Below, piece by piece: positions 37,037-46,398 of a stretch of 64,000 bases of DNA (position 1 is the stretch's first letter; each line of letters begins with the position of its first letter). The stretch is taken from assembly GCA_004172865.1 (NCBI GenBank), contig SEBV01000002.1:62001-126000 (forward strand). Direction: 5' to 3'. The stretch is from Gammaproteobacteria bacterium. Lineage in GTDB: Bacteria > Pseudomonadota > Gammaproteobacteria > Pseudomonadales > Cellvibrionaceae. The position numbers and the translations under genes are program-made. The notes beneath the pieces are model-generated. The model made no database searches, was not told where the DNA came from, and worked only from the letters and a program-made list of their open reading frames with translations.

Positions 37037-38524
37037 TTATGCCTTGGGCAACAAAGCCACCCAATGTTGATACGCATCCTGATATTGAGCTGACAGCGCT
37101 TGCTTCGGTTCAACCACATCCAATCGGGTCAATCCACTAAACGCTTCTTTCGGCGATGCATAAAAACCACTGCCAATTGCAGCAGCGCGAGCAGCACCTT
37201 CAGCACCATCCGTTTCAAATAATTCCACTGCTGCCTGAGTAGTGTTTGCAAATGCTTGCGTGAATACATCACTCAAAAACATATTCCCTTTACCAGCGCG
37301 CACTACATCGCAACTGCCACCTAAAGATTTCAACACATCGAAACCTTGATTGAGCGAAAACACTATGCCTTCCTGTGCAGCTCGCACCATATGACCGAGA
37401 CCGTGGCGATTAAAATCAAGGTTGCGCAATTGCGCTCCGATATTTTGATTTTGAAAAATTCGCTCGGCGCCATTGCCAAATGGATGGAAGACTAAACCTT
37501 CGCTGCCAATCGCAACTTGATCGGCAAGGCCATTCAACAATGGATAAGATGGCGTCGCGCCCGATTGACCCAAGGTTTGGCGCAGCCACGAATACAAACG
37601 ACCGCATCCATTTACGCACACTAAAACGCCATTGCGTTTTTGCTCGGCGGTGCTCGTCACGTGCAAAAATGTATTCACTCGGGAATCAACATCCGCTGCA
37701 GGCTTATCGGTTACACCGTAAATAACACCAGATGTTCCTGCGGTCGCTGCAACTTCGCCGGGTTCAAGTACGTTTAAGCTAAACGCATTGTTAGGTTGAT
37801 CGCCACTGCGATAGCAAACTTTTACATTTGTGTTCAAACCCAAAGCGGCAGCAACATCTGCTTTGACTGTGCCTTGAATACCAAAACTTGGAACAATATT
37901 AGGAATGACAGATGAATCAATTTCCCAATGATTTAATAATTCAGTTGCAACGCGATTTTCTTTAAAGTCCCACAAAGTACCTTCAGATAAACCCGACGCA
38001 GTTGTGGTAATTTCGCCTGTTAATTTCATAGCAATGAAATCGCCTGGCAACATTATTTTGTGAATTCTGCTAAAAATTTCTGGCTGATTTTTTTGCACCC
38101 AACGCAATTTTGCGGCGGTGAAATTGCCAGGAGAATTCAGTAGATGACCAAAACAATAATCGGTTCCCAATTCCGCTAGCGCCGCATTGCCGAGCGGAAC
38201 CGCGCGGCTGTCGCACCAAATAATGGACGGACGCAAAACTTGCTGCTTTGCATCAACAACGACCAAGCCATGCATTTGATAAGAAATGCCGATCGCCTCG
38301 ATTTGCTTGCTATCGAATTTGCCGCTGGCAAATAATTTGGCAGCGCCTTGTTTTATGCAATCCCACCAAACTTCAGGATCTTGTTCGGCAAAGCCTACTT
38401 CCGGGCTGGCAATAGCAAGCTCAGATTCAGGGTATGAAACCGCCCCAAGAGACTTACCGGTTTTACCATCAAGCACAGATAATTTGGTTGAAGAGCTGCC
38501 AACATCGATACCTAAAAACAACAT
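37037..38524 (-). CDS. xylB: Xylulokinase
   Basis: A 495-residue FGGY-family kinase phosphorylating D-xylulose (EC 2.7.1.17). The N-terminal phosphate loop (LGIDVGSSSTKLSVLD), the MHGLVVVD substrate region, the catalytic-base area (SGDQPNNAFSL) and the ATP site (GGGSCDVV-like GGSCDVVRAGKGNMFLSD) are present. The ATG at 38524 has an AGAG site; a longer frame to 38560 is unsupported. First gene of the xylBA operon, directly downstream of the palindrome-rich control region shared with the regulator. Confidence 0.96.
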   Translation of the reverse strand: MLFLGIDVGSSSTKLSVLDGKTGKSLGAVSYPESELAIASPEVGFAEQDPEVWWDCIKQGAAKLFASGKFDSKQIEAIGISYQMHGLVVVDAKQQVLRPSIIWCDSRAVPLGNAALAELGTDYCFGHLLNSPGNFTAAKLRWVQKNQPEIFSRIHKIMLPGDFIAMKLTGEITTTASGLSEGTLWDFKENRVATELLNHWEIDSSVIPNIVPSFGIQGTVKADVAAALGLNTNVKVCYRSGDQPNNAFSLNVLEPGEVAATAGTSGVIYGVTDKPAADVDSRVNTFLHVTSTAEQKRNGVLVCVNGCGRLYSWLRQTLGQSGATPSYPLLNGLADQVAIGSEGLVFHPFGNGAERIFQNQNIGAQLRNLDFNRHGLGHMVRAAQEGIVFSLNQGFDVLKSLGGSCDVVRAGKGNMFLSDVFTQAFANTTQAAVELFETDGAEGAARAAAIGSGFYASPKEAFSGLTRLDVVEPKQALSAQYQDAYQHWVALLPKA

Positions 38525-38610
38525 AATGAATCTCTTTGAAGTGAAATAACGGAGGTACAACGTCCATTCGTCGACAAGCTAATATTGAACTTATGGATGC
38601 TTATTGTTGT

Positions 38611-38645
38611 GATATGTATAGCATATCTTATTGTCCAATTGACAA
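38611..38645. promoter_or_regulatory. Two adjacent palindromes in the xylBA/regulator control region
   Basis: GATATG-TATAG-CATATC (38611-38627, perfect 6-5-6) and TTGTC-CAATT-GACAA (38631-38645, perfect 5-5-5), only 3 bp apart, 87 bp upstream of xylB and about 170 bp upstream of the divergent regulator gene. One or both are good candidates for its operator. Confidence 0.55.
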
Positions 38646-38815
38646 CAACCCAAAAGGACATAGTTTGCCTGTTATTTTTCTTATAGACAATTAGTTGATG
38701 ATCGCTACAATGAACCCGCGAGACCAGTACTAGAGCGCGTCCAGTGCCATTTTTACAAAATATTACATAATCGCTTTAGAATCGACCTTAACGCCCACTT
38801 GCCTAGGAATTTCCT

Positions 38816-39544
38816 GTGCCAAACATCGCTACGCCTCCGATCAGCCATGTAGAACCTTTAAATTTGCCACAGAACGTTATTAAAGCGCTATCCATCGACA
38901 ACCTAGTTTTCGGGCTCGATGAAGATGAGCTAAAGATATTGCTGGTAAAGCAAACTGACCCAATGCATGAAGGGAAATGGGCGTTACCCGGCGGCTGGAT
39001 TCGCTACGACGAAAACCTGCGCGATGCAGCTTATCGCTTATTGGAAGAATTGACTGGCGTTAAGCAGCTTTACCTCGAACAACTTAAAACTTTTGGCCGC
39101 GTAGATCGTTTTCCTACCGAACGTGTTGTGACTATCGCCTACTATGCGCTGGTGAGTGCCGAACATTATTCGCTCGTAGCGGGACAAAGCGCGGCTGATG
39201 TTAGCTGGCAGAGCATTAGTGCATTGCCCGAATTGATTTATGACCACGCAGAAATTATTGCTTACGGCATGAAGTTTCTGCAACACCAGGTTTGCCATCA
39301 ACCGATTGGTTTTAACTTGTTGCCAGAGAAATTCACGCTGCTACAGCTGCAAGCACTTTACGAAGCGATTCTTAACACCAAGCTCGATAAGCCCAACTTC
39401 CGCCGTAAAATCATGAAGATGGATTTATTAACGCCCTGCAACGAGAAGCAACAAGGCGTTCCGCACCGCGCAGCCAATCTTTACCGCTTTGACCCGGAAA
39501 CCTATAAGCAGCTTACTGAAAGCGGCTTTTCTTTCGAAATCTAA
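38816..39544 (+). CDS. NUDIX-fold transcriptional regulator (NrtR-like), non-catalytic
   Basis: A 242-residue protein: NUDIX domain (about 20-155) followed by a winged-helix domain (about 170-235; TLLQLQALYEAILNTKLDKPNFRRKIMKMDLL). This layout is that of NrtR-type regulators, some of which control pentose genes. The NUDIX box (GGWIRYDENLRDAAYRLLEELTGV) has Leu at two positions where hydrolases have Glu (REUXEE becomes RLLEEL), so hydrolysis is unlikely and the fold probably binds a ligand. It is divergent from xylBA, which makes it the likely xylose-responsive regulator of those genes and the symporter. The start is a GTG with AGGA 8 nt upstream. Confidence 0.85.
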   Translation: MPNIATPPISHVEPLNLPQNVIKALSIDNLVFGLDEDELKILLVKQTDPMHEGKWALPGGWIRYDENLRDAAYRLLEELTGVKQLYLEQLKTFGRVDRFPTERVVTIAYYALVSAEHYSLVAGQSAADVSWQSISALPELIYDHAEIIAYGMKFLQHQVCHQPIGFNLLPEKFTLLQLQALYEAILNTKLDKPNFRRKIMKMDLLTPCNEKQQGVPHRAANLYRFDPETYKQLTESGFSFEI

Positions 39545-39868
39545 TGTTCATCTATAAAAACGCGAAACGTAAAGGTTTCGCGTGACCTCCTCCAGACTTG
39601 CTTTTCAAATCCCTATTCAGACATATAGTCAAATAAACCATATTGGTTTACCATGCTTCGGCAGCTTTGCAATATTGGCCTCTGAAGCCGTGTTCTTGCT
39701 GGAAAACAGATAACGATAAGCGAGCTTTTGCAACCCAAGCCATATGCTACTCACGCAGCCTTATGGTAAGGTCGCGCATCCTTTTGGCATTCAGCAAAAG
39801 GAAACTTCACCGACAGCAATATCAACATAATTTTAAATAAACTCATAATTTAAAAAACAGGTATCACC
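39545..39868. other. Intergenic region before the sugar symporter, 324 bp
   Basis: It holds a hairpin CGCGAAAC-N6-GTTTCGCG (39561-39582; T-run only on the minus strand), a perfect palindrome TAAACCA-TAT-TGGTTTA (39634-39650) overlapping TGGTTTACCA, and CCTTA-TGG-TAAGG (39759-39771). These are candidate control sites for the symporter gene; none matches the xylBA palindromes. Confidence 0.5.
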
Positions 39869-41311
39869 ATGCATTCATCATCTTCGACAAACGAGGTCGG
39901 CATCTCGTTAGCACCTAATGAGAGGAACATGACCTCCATTATTTTGATCAGCATCATCGCCACCATCGGCGGTTTTTTGTTTGGCTTTGACAGCGGCGTG
40001 GTAAACGGAACTGTCGAAGGTATCACCCTCGCATTCAACATCCCGCACGGAGCCGTTGGTACAGTAGTAGCGTCGATTTTGATTGGCTGCGCCATTGGTG
40101 CTTTCTTTGCGGGAACCTGGGCAGATTCTTACGGCCGCCGCGGCATATTGCTGTTAGCTGCTGCACTTTTTATTCTGTCATCATGGGGCGCTGGCGTTTC
40201 GTCCTCAACGCTTGAGTTTGTGATTTATCGCTTTATCGGCGGCCTTGCGATTGGCGCTGCCAGTATTATCTGCCCCGCTTATATCAGCGAATTAGTGCCT
40301 GCAGAATTGCGCGGAAAATTAAGCTCAATCCAGCAGATCGCGATTATCTCTGGATTAACGGCTGCAGCCTTAAGCAATTACTTTCTAGCCACTTCTGCTG
40401 GCTCAGCGGTAAATGAACTTTGGTTGGGTTACACCTCATGGCGTTGGATGTACTGGGTCGGCATCATTCCCGGTGCAATATTTTTAATAACCTTGTTAAC
40501 GATTCCAGAAAGCCCACGCTATTTAGTAAGCAGCGGTAAGAAAGACAAGGCCATTTCGGTACTCACCAAACTTTACGGTGCAGCCGCCGCTAAAAGAACT
40601 ACCGATGATATCTATGACTCTTTGGCGCACGACCATAAACCCGCGTTTTCTGATTTGATCGATAAAAACAAAAAACGTATTCGCCCGATTGTATGGATTG
40701 GTATTGGCTTGGCAGTGTTGCAACAATTTGTAGGCATTAACGTAGTGTTTTACTACGGCGCTGTACTCTGGCAAGCGGCAGGATTCTCTGAAAGCGATTC
40801 ATTGGCAATCAGCGTTGTATCAGGCGTAGTGTCTATTGCAGCTTGTTTCATCACCTTCTTCTTGGTCGATAAAATTGGTCGCAAGCCTTTGTTATTGATC
40901 GGCTCAGTCGGCATGACCATCACATTGGCATTAGTTGCCTACGCGTTCGCAGGCGCACCGCTTGATGACAAAGGCCATTTAATCCTCAGCGGGTCTACCG
41001 GCATGCTCGCGTTAATTTCAGCCAACCTTTATGTGATTTTCTTTAACATGTCATGGGGCCCCGTCGTATGGATTATGTTGGGCGAAATGTTCCCCAACCA
41101 AATTCGCGGCACAGGTTTGGCGGTTGCCGGTTTTGCCCAGTGGATTGCTAACTGGACAATCACAACGACCTTCCCAATTCTGTTGGCATCGTCACTCGGT
41201 TTGGCGGGTGCTTACAGCATCTACGCGTTCTTTTCGCTCTTCTCTATTTTCTTCATCATCTGGTGGGTAAAAGAAACCAAAGGTGTAGAACTTGAACAGA
41301 TGGAAGGCTAA
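39869..41311 (+). CDS. Sugar/H+ symporter (MFS sugar-porter family), probable xylose transporter
   Basis: A 480-residue, 12-helix sugar porter of the XylE/GalP/GLUT family. Signatures: GFLFGFDSGVVNG in helix 1, GTWADSYGRRGIL (loop 2-3), PESPRYLVSSGKKDKA after helix 6, QQFVGINVVFYYG in helix 7, DKIGRKPLLLIGS (loop 8-9) and the closing WWVKETKG. Position next to xylBA and the NUDIX regulator makes xylose the best guess for the cargo; other pentoses or hexoses cannot be ruled out. The ATG has an AGG site and a strong terminator follows. Confidence 0.93.
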   Translation: MHSSSSTNEVGISLAPNERNMTSIILISIIATIGGFLFGFDSGVVNGTVEGITLAFNIPHGAVGTVVASILIGCAIGAFFAGTWADSYGRRGILLLAAALFILSSWGAGVSSSTLEFVIYRFIGGLAIGAASIICPAYISELVPAELRGKLSSIQQIAIISGLTAAALSNYFLATSAGSAVNELWLGYTSWRWMYWVGIIPGAIFLITLLTIPESPRYLVSSGKKDKAISVLTKLYGAAAAKRTTDDIYDSLAHDHKPAFSDLIDKNKKRIRPIVWIGIGLAVLQQFVGINVVFYYGAVLWQAAGFSESDSLAISVVSGVVSIAACFITFFLVDKIGRKPLLLIGSVGMTITLALVAYAFAGAPLDDKGHLILSGSTGMLALISANLYVIFFNMSWGPVVWIMLGEMFPNQIRGTGLAVAGFAQWIANWTITTTFPILLASSLGLAGAYSIYAFFSLFSIFFIIWWVKETKGVELEQMEG

Positions 41312-41644
41312 TTTGCCAAGCATCCATCACACAAAAAAGGCCGCAGAAATGCGGCCTTTTTTTATTTTTATACTCATAAAAAACAAAGCTCATTCAGTTG
41401 TCGACGCTACCATATTCGCTGTAAATAATTCCTTACACTTTTGCCAATCAAACATGTATACAAGCATCGATTTCTTATGGTGTAATTAACCATAACAGCT
41501 CAACCATAAAAATAATCGGAATTTTCATGCTCAGCACTAAAGCTAATTCTTCCAAGCAACTTTATGAAAACAGGCGATCTATTCATAAGGCAATCTAATA
41601 CGAATAAGCCATTTTTAAACACATTTAAAGCGAGCTAACCCTGT
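41312..41644. other. Intergenic region before the GH43-GH115-manD gene set, 333 bp
   Basis: After the terminator it holds an inverted repeat TTATGGT-N7-ACCATAA (41475-41495) and a second ACCATAA near 41503, likely the control region of the hemicellulase gene set. No gene is seen. Confidence 0.5.
41333..41363 (+). terminator. Rho-independent terminator
   Basis: AAAAAAGGCCGCAG-AAA-TGCGGCCTTTTTTT after the symporter gene. Confidence 0.92.
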
Positions 41645-43333
41645 ATGAAATTTTCCGCGTTCATCACTTTGTTTTGTGGACTGCTGCTGAGTTTTAACTG
41701 CTTAAGCTCAACAGCGTCAAGCAATGCAACGGCAATTTTTTATAGCTTCAGTTACCTGGGTAAAGATTCTGTTTTTAATTCCCCATTAGCAGACGGTGAA
41801 TTTCAAAATCCAATTCTTGCAGGATTTTTCCCAGACCCGAGCATCGTAAGAGTTGATGAAGATTATTATCTCGTAAACTCTTCATTTTCCTACTCACCCG
41901 GCGTACCTATTTTTCACAGTAAAGATTTAGTGCATTGGGAATCGCTCGGCCATATTCTGGTGACGCCCAAACAATTACCCTTAAAAGGCCAGCAAGTATC
42001 GCGCGGTATTTATGCGCCCACCTTGCGTTATCACCAAGGAATATTTTATTTAATTACCACGTTGGTAGACGTACGCGGAAATTTTATTGTAACTGCAACC
42101 AATCCTGCTGGCCCTTGGTCTGACCCTATCGAAATACCGGACGTCGGTGGAATTGATCCAGATATTTTCTTTGACGATGATAGTCGCGTTTACATAACGC
42201 ACAATGACTCGCCTATAGGCCAACCTTTGTATCAAGGTCATCGCGCCATATGGCAATGGGAACTCGATTTAAAAACACAAAAAATAATTAAAAATTCCGG
42301 CCACGTTATTGTGAACGGTGGAGCTGATATCAGCAAAAAGCCGGTATGGATTGAAGGCCCACATATTTACAAAATAAAAGGTTGGTATTATTTAATTTGC
42401 GCTGAAGGCGGCACTGAAACCAATCACTCAGCCGTTGTATTTCGTGCACGCAGTTTAAAAGATAAATTTGTAGCTTACGAAGGCAACCCTATATTAACCC
42501 AACGGGATTTAGATGCGGGCCGAGAAAACCCCATCAGCAATATTGGCCATGCGGATTTGGTGCAAACCAAAGAGGGCGAATGGTGGGCAGTATTTTTAGG
42601 CACACGCCCTTACGATAAACAATACTTCAATACTGGCCGCGAAACCTTCTTGCTACCGGTCAGCTGGAAAAATGAATGGCCTGTTATTCTAGAAAAGGGA
42701 AAATCAGTTCCTTACCAGTTAACCGCTCCAGCAATTGCAAAAACACTCAAAAATGTAGCGTCAACCACAGGTAATTTTTTATGGCAGGATAAGTTTTCCA
42801 CTGAAAAACTATTACCCGAATGGAACACATTAGGGACTGTGAAAAAGCCGTGGTATCAATTAGATTCAAAAAATAATGAGTTGCGAATAGCAGCATTGGA
42901 AAACCGCCTATCAAGTTTAGCGCAACCCGCTTTCATTGGCCGCCGCCAACAACACACGCATTTTGATGCGAAAACTGAATTGCAATTACCAACATCGGAA
43001 AAATTCTCTGCCGGTATTGCTGCCTTTCAAAGTGAAGCATCTCATTATTATTTTGCAGTTGACCGCAAAGGCAATAGCTACCGATTATTTGTAGAGCAAA
43101 CGAATAAAGCCACACCTAAAATTTTAACAAGTATCGTGCTCGATAAAAAAATGTTAACCCAAAATATCATTCTAGGTATTGAAGGCAACGCAGGAACAAT
43201 AGACTTTTATTACCACGACAAAACCGGACAGCGCATAGACATACTTAAAAATTCAGACGCCAAAATATTAAGTACTGAAGTTGCAGGTGGTTTTGTCGGA
43301 ACTTATTTGGGAATGCATGCACGTGCTGAATAG
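41645..43333 (+). CDS. Exported GH43 glycosidase (arabinofuranosidase/xylosidase)
   Basis: A 562-residue protein with a signal peptide and a five-bladed beta-propeller GH43 domain (about 50-345) plus a C-terminal beta-sandwich (about 385-560). The catalytic residues are in sight: base Asp in FFPDPSIVRVD, pKa-tuning Asp in GIDPDIFFDDD, acid Glu in WIEGPHIYK. The layout is that of GH43 subfamily 12-like alpha-L-arabinofuranosidases or xylosidases. Expected to trim arabinose or xylose from arabinoxylan fragments in the periplasm. First of four co-directional genes (GH43, GH115, manD, GH43). Confidence 0.9.
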   Translation: MKFSAFITLFCGLLLSFNCLSSTASSNATAIFYSFSYLGKDSVFNSPLADGEFQNPILAGFFPDPSIVRVDEDYYLVNSSFSYSPGVPIFHSKDLVHWESLGHILVTPKQLPLKGQQVSRGIYAPTLRYHQGIFYLITTLVDVRGNFIVTATNPAGPWSDPIEIPDVGGIDPDIFFDDDSRVYITHNDSPIGQPLYQGHRAIWQWELDLKTQKIIKNSGHVIVNGGADISKKPVWIEGPHIYKIKGWYYLICAEGGTETNHSAVVFRARSLKDKFVAYEGNPILTQRDLDAGRENPISNIGHADLVQTKEGEWWAVFLGTRPYDKQYFNTGRETFLLPVSWKNEWPVILEKGKSVPYQLTAPAIAKTLKNVASTTGNFLWQDKFSTEKLLPEWNTLGTVKKPWYQLDSKNNELRIAALENRLSSLAQPAFIGRRQQHTHFDAKTELQLPTSEKFSAGIAAFQSEASHYYFAVDRKGNSYRLFVEQTNKATPKILTSIVLDKKMLTQNIILGIEGNAGTIDFYYHDKTGQRIDILKNSDAKILSTEVAGGFVGTYLGMHARAE

Positions 43334-43392
43334 TTCAGTTTCACTTCACAATAACTCATTGATAACAACAAGCAATAAAAGGTGACGACATC

Positions 43393-46287
43393 ATGAATTC
43401 TAAAAAATCCTTGCGGCTGAGCGTTGCGCTCTGTGCAATACTCTTATGTGTGAGTTCCTTTAGTTACGCGCTTGGCGAAAAGTCCTACCTAAGTTCTTCA
43501 GCGAAATCTGGCGATGTTATTTTAGTCGATGCTAAAAGCACAGCCACACTCTATGTAGATGAAAAAGATTTCCCCGGTGTAATACGCGCTGCAAAAAATT
43601 TACAGAGCGATATCGAAAAAGTTACCGCGAAAAAGCCATCGCTTACGCAAGATGTCGACAGCATAAAAAACCAAGCACTTATCATAGGCACCTTAGGCCG
43701 CAGCGCTTTGGTTGATCAACTTATTGCCAGCAAAAAAATTGATGTGAGCGGCATTAAAAATCAATGGGATGCCTACCAAATATCCGTAGTACAAAACCCA
43801 ACTGCAACTATTAAGCAAGCGCTCGTGATTGTTGGCAGCAACAAACGCGGTACCAGTTACGGTATTTATGATCTCGCCGAACAAATTGGCGTGTCACCCT
43901 GGTATTGGTGGGCAGATGTTCCTGCCAAGAAAAAAACGTCGCTCATTATCGCAAAAAATACACATGTACAAGAAATGCCTAAAGTTAAATATCGCGGAAT
44001 TTTCCTCAACGATGAAGCACCGGCACTCACCAATTGGGTGGTAAAAAACTACGGCAATTACAATCACAATTTTTACGAACATGTGTTTGAATTATTGCTG
44101 CGCTTAAAAGCCAATTATTTATGGCCCGCCATGTGGAATAATTCATTCAATGTCGATGATCCACTTAATATGCAATTAGCAGATGAGTATGGAATTGTGA
44201 TGAGCACATCGCACCATGAACCCATGATGCGTGCACATAAAGAATGGGGCGAAGATAAAGGCAAATGGGATTATCACAACAACAAAAATGTTTTATATCC
44301 CTTCTGGAAAGGCGGAGTTGAACGCAACAAACCTTACGAAAGTGTAATCACGGTTGGAATGCGTGGCGATGGCGATGAGCCCATGTCGGAAGGTGAAAAT
44401 ATTTCCTTGCTCGAAAATATCGTAAAAGACCAACGTGAAATTATTAGCAATGTATTTAACACACCTGCAGCGCAAGTGCCGCAGGTGTGGGCGCTCTATA
44501 AAGAAGTTCAAGGTTATTACGACAAAGGGATGCGCGTTCCTGATGATGTGACACTACTGTGGTGTGATGACAACTGGGGCAACATTCGCAGACTCCCAAC
44601 ACCTGAAGAACGTAAACGTGCTGGCGGCGCAGGAATTTATTATCACTTTGATTACGTGGGTGGCCCACGTTCTTATCGTTGGATCAATACTATTTCTATC
44701 GCAAAAATCTGGGAACAAATGAATCTCGCCTACCAGTATGACGCGAATAAAATCTGGATTGTTAACGTGGGTGATTTAAAACCCATGGAATATCCCATCG
44801 AATATTTTTTGCGTATGGCGTGGAACCCGGAGCAATGGCCAAAAGAGCGAATTCCTGAATACAGCAAGTTATGGGCAGAGCGTGAATTTGGTGCTGAACA
44901 CGCGACAGAAATTGCAGAATTAATGACGGGGTACACTCGCCATAATTTACGTAGAAAACCAGAGCTGCAAGATGAAAAAACTTACAGCCAATTAAATTAC
45001 GATGAAGCTAATCGCGTTACTACCAATATTAAAAATCTTCGCGCTAAAGCCGAAGCGCTTTACGCAAAAATGCCTGCGGATTCGCGCGATGCATTTTTTC
45101 AACTAGTACTTCATCCCGTAAAAGCCAGCGCCATCATTACTGAAATGTATGACATGGTCGGTAAAAATCATTTATATGCAGAACAGGGTCGTGTTTACGC
45201 GAATAGTTACGCGGACAAAGCGCGCGCATTATTTAAAGCTGATGCGGATTTGCAAAAACAATATGACACCGAGTTGAGCAACGGCAAGTGGGAACACTTT
45301 ATGGATCAGCCGCACATCGGCTATACCAACTGGAATAACCCGCCTGCCAATACGATGCCCCTGCTCTATGATGCACCTCCGCACAACGCGGCTGATATGG
45401 GCGTCGCCATAGAAGGCAATCAATCTGCATGGCCGCAACAAGCGTCATCGGTTTGGCCCCATAAAGGTTCATACGAGCTTGCACGTTTTGACCGCTATGG
45501 AAAACAAGTTCGCACCATAGAAGTTTTCAATAAAGGCACAGAACCTTTCAAATTTTCTGCAAAAGCTAGCGCTCCCTGGATAATTTTACATTACACTAGT
45601 ATACAAGTAGAATCGTCGCAGCTGATCCAAGTCTCTATCGATTGGAACAAAGCACCGAAATCCGGATTACTTACTGGGAGTGTAAGCGTCACGGGAACTG
45701 GTTATGGCGGAGCCTCTGTTGCAGTGAGTGCAATCAACAATGATCTTGCTCCCAAGAACTTTAAGGGATTTTTAGAAGCCGATGGTTATGTAGCGATTGA
45801 AGCTGAGCATTTTAGTAAAGCGCAAGCTGCTGCGGGATATCGGTGGGAACGAATTCCCGAGCATGGCCGCAATTTATCGTCTATGTCAGTGTCTCCTGTT
45901 ACGGACAATGTATTTGACGTGAGTAACGCGCCTTACCTGGAATATAAAACTTATATTTTTAGCACCGGCAAAGTCAGCGTTGATAGTGTATTTGCACCCA
46001 GCTGGCCATTTGCGCCGGGCCACGGGCTGCGTTATGCAATTGCTATCGACGATGAAACACTACAAGTTATCGACATAGTAAAAGATATGAGTGATGCAGC
46101 TTGGGAAGAGTCGGTTCGAAGCGAAATGCGAGTAGGCACTAGCTCGCACAACCTAGGTAAAGCGGGCGAGCATCGTGTAAGAATTTATGCATTGGACCCC
46201 GGATTAACACTCGAAAGGATTGTGATAAATACTGGCGGATTATTGCCAAGTTATTTAGGGCCAGCGGAAAGCCCATTACAAAAATAG
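43393..46287 (+). CDS. GH115 xylan alpha-1,2-glucuronidase
   Basis: A 964-residue exported enzyme (signal peptide VALCAILLCVSSFSYA) matching GH115 throughout: SPWYWWADVP, KYRGIFLNDEAPALTNW, LRLKANYLWPAMWNNSF, MSTSHHEPMMRAHKEW, VGMRGDGDEPM, LLWCDDNWGNIRRLP and the HFDYVGGPRSYRW stretch. GH115 enzymes remove (4-O-methyl)glucuronic acid from internal and terminal xylose of glucuronoxylan. The C-terminal 300 residues are the usual accessory beta domains. The ribosome site is AGGTGA. The released uronate suits the mannonate dehydratase gene that follows. Confidence 0.96.
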   Translation: MNSKKSLRLSVALCAILLCVSSFSYALGEKSYLSSSAKSGDVILVDAKSTATLYVDEKDFPGVIRAAKNLQSDIEKVTAKKPSLTQDVDSIKNQALIIGTLGRSALVDQLIASKKIDVSGIKNQWDAYQISVVQNPTATIKQALVIVGSNKRGTSYGIYDLAEQIGVSPWYWWADVPAKKKTSLIIAKNTHVQEMPKVKYRGIFLNDEAPALTNWVVKNYGNYNHNFYEHVFELLLRLKANYLWPAMWNNSFNVDDPLNMQLADEYGIVMSTSHHEPMMRAHKEWGEDKGKWDYHNNKNVLYPFWKGGVERNKPYESVITVGMRGDGDEPMSEGENISLLENIVKDQREIISNVFNTPAAQVPQVWALYKEVQGYYDKGMRVPDDVTLLWCDDNWGNIRRLPTPEERKRAGGAGIYYHFDYVGGPRSYRWINTISIAKIWEQMNLAYQYDANKIWIVNVGDLKPMEYPIEYFLRMAWNPEQWPKERIPEYSKLWAEREFGAEHATEIAELMTGYTRHNLRRKPELQDEKTYSQLNYDEANRVTTNIKNLRAKAEALYAKMPADSRDAFFQLVLHPVKASAIITEMYDMVGKNHLYAEQGRVYANSYADKARALFKADADLQKQYDTELSNGKWEHFMDQPHIGYTNWNNPPANTMPLLYDAPPHNAADMGVAIEGNQSAWPQQASSVWPHKGSYELARFDRYGKQVRTIEVFNKGTEPFKFSAKASAPWIILHYTSIQVESSQLIQVSIDWNKAPKSGLLTGSVSVTGTGYGGASVAVSAINNDLAPKNFKGFLEADGYVAIEAEHFSKAQAAAGYRWERIPEHGRNLSSMSVSPVTDNVFDVSNAPYLEYKTYIFSTGKVSVDSVFAPSWPFAPGHGLRYAIAIDDETLQVIDIVKDMSDAAWEESVRSEMRVGTSSHNLGKAGEHRVRIYALDPGLTLERIVINTGGLLPSYLGPAESPLQK

Positions 46288-46325
46288 TTATTCATTTTTT
46301 AAAACTTGCTTTAAAAAATGAATAA
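46288..46325 (+). repeat. Perfect 16-bp AT-rich hairpin
   Basis: TTATTCATTTTTTAAA-ACTTGC-TTTAAAAAATGAATAA, starting at the base after the GH115 stop codon. With the GC-rich terminator next to it, it forms a double structure at the 3' end. Confidence 0.7.
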
Positions 46326-46335
46326 AAATCTCCAT

Positions 46336-46366
46336 GGGCAGCAGTTGATTTCTGCTGCCATTTTTA
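46336..46366 (+). terminator. Terminator after GH115
   Basis: GGCAGCAG-N7-CTGCTGCC followed by ATTTTTAT. It lies between GH115 and manD, so manD may depend on readthrough or its own promoter. Confidence 0.8.
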
Positions 46367-46398
46367 TACAAATTTTATCGCAGGTTTGAGTAGTACAG

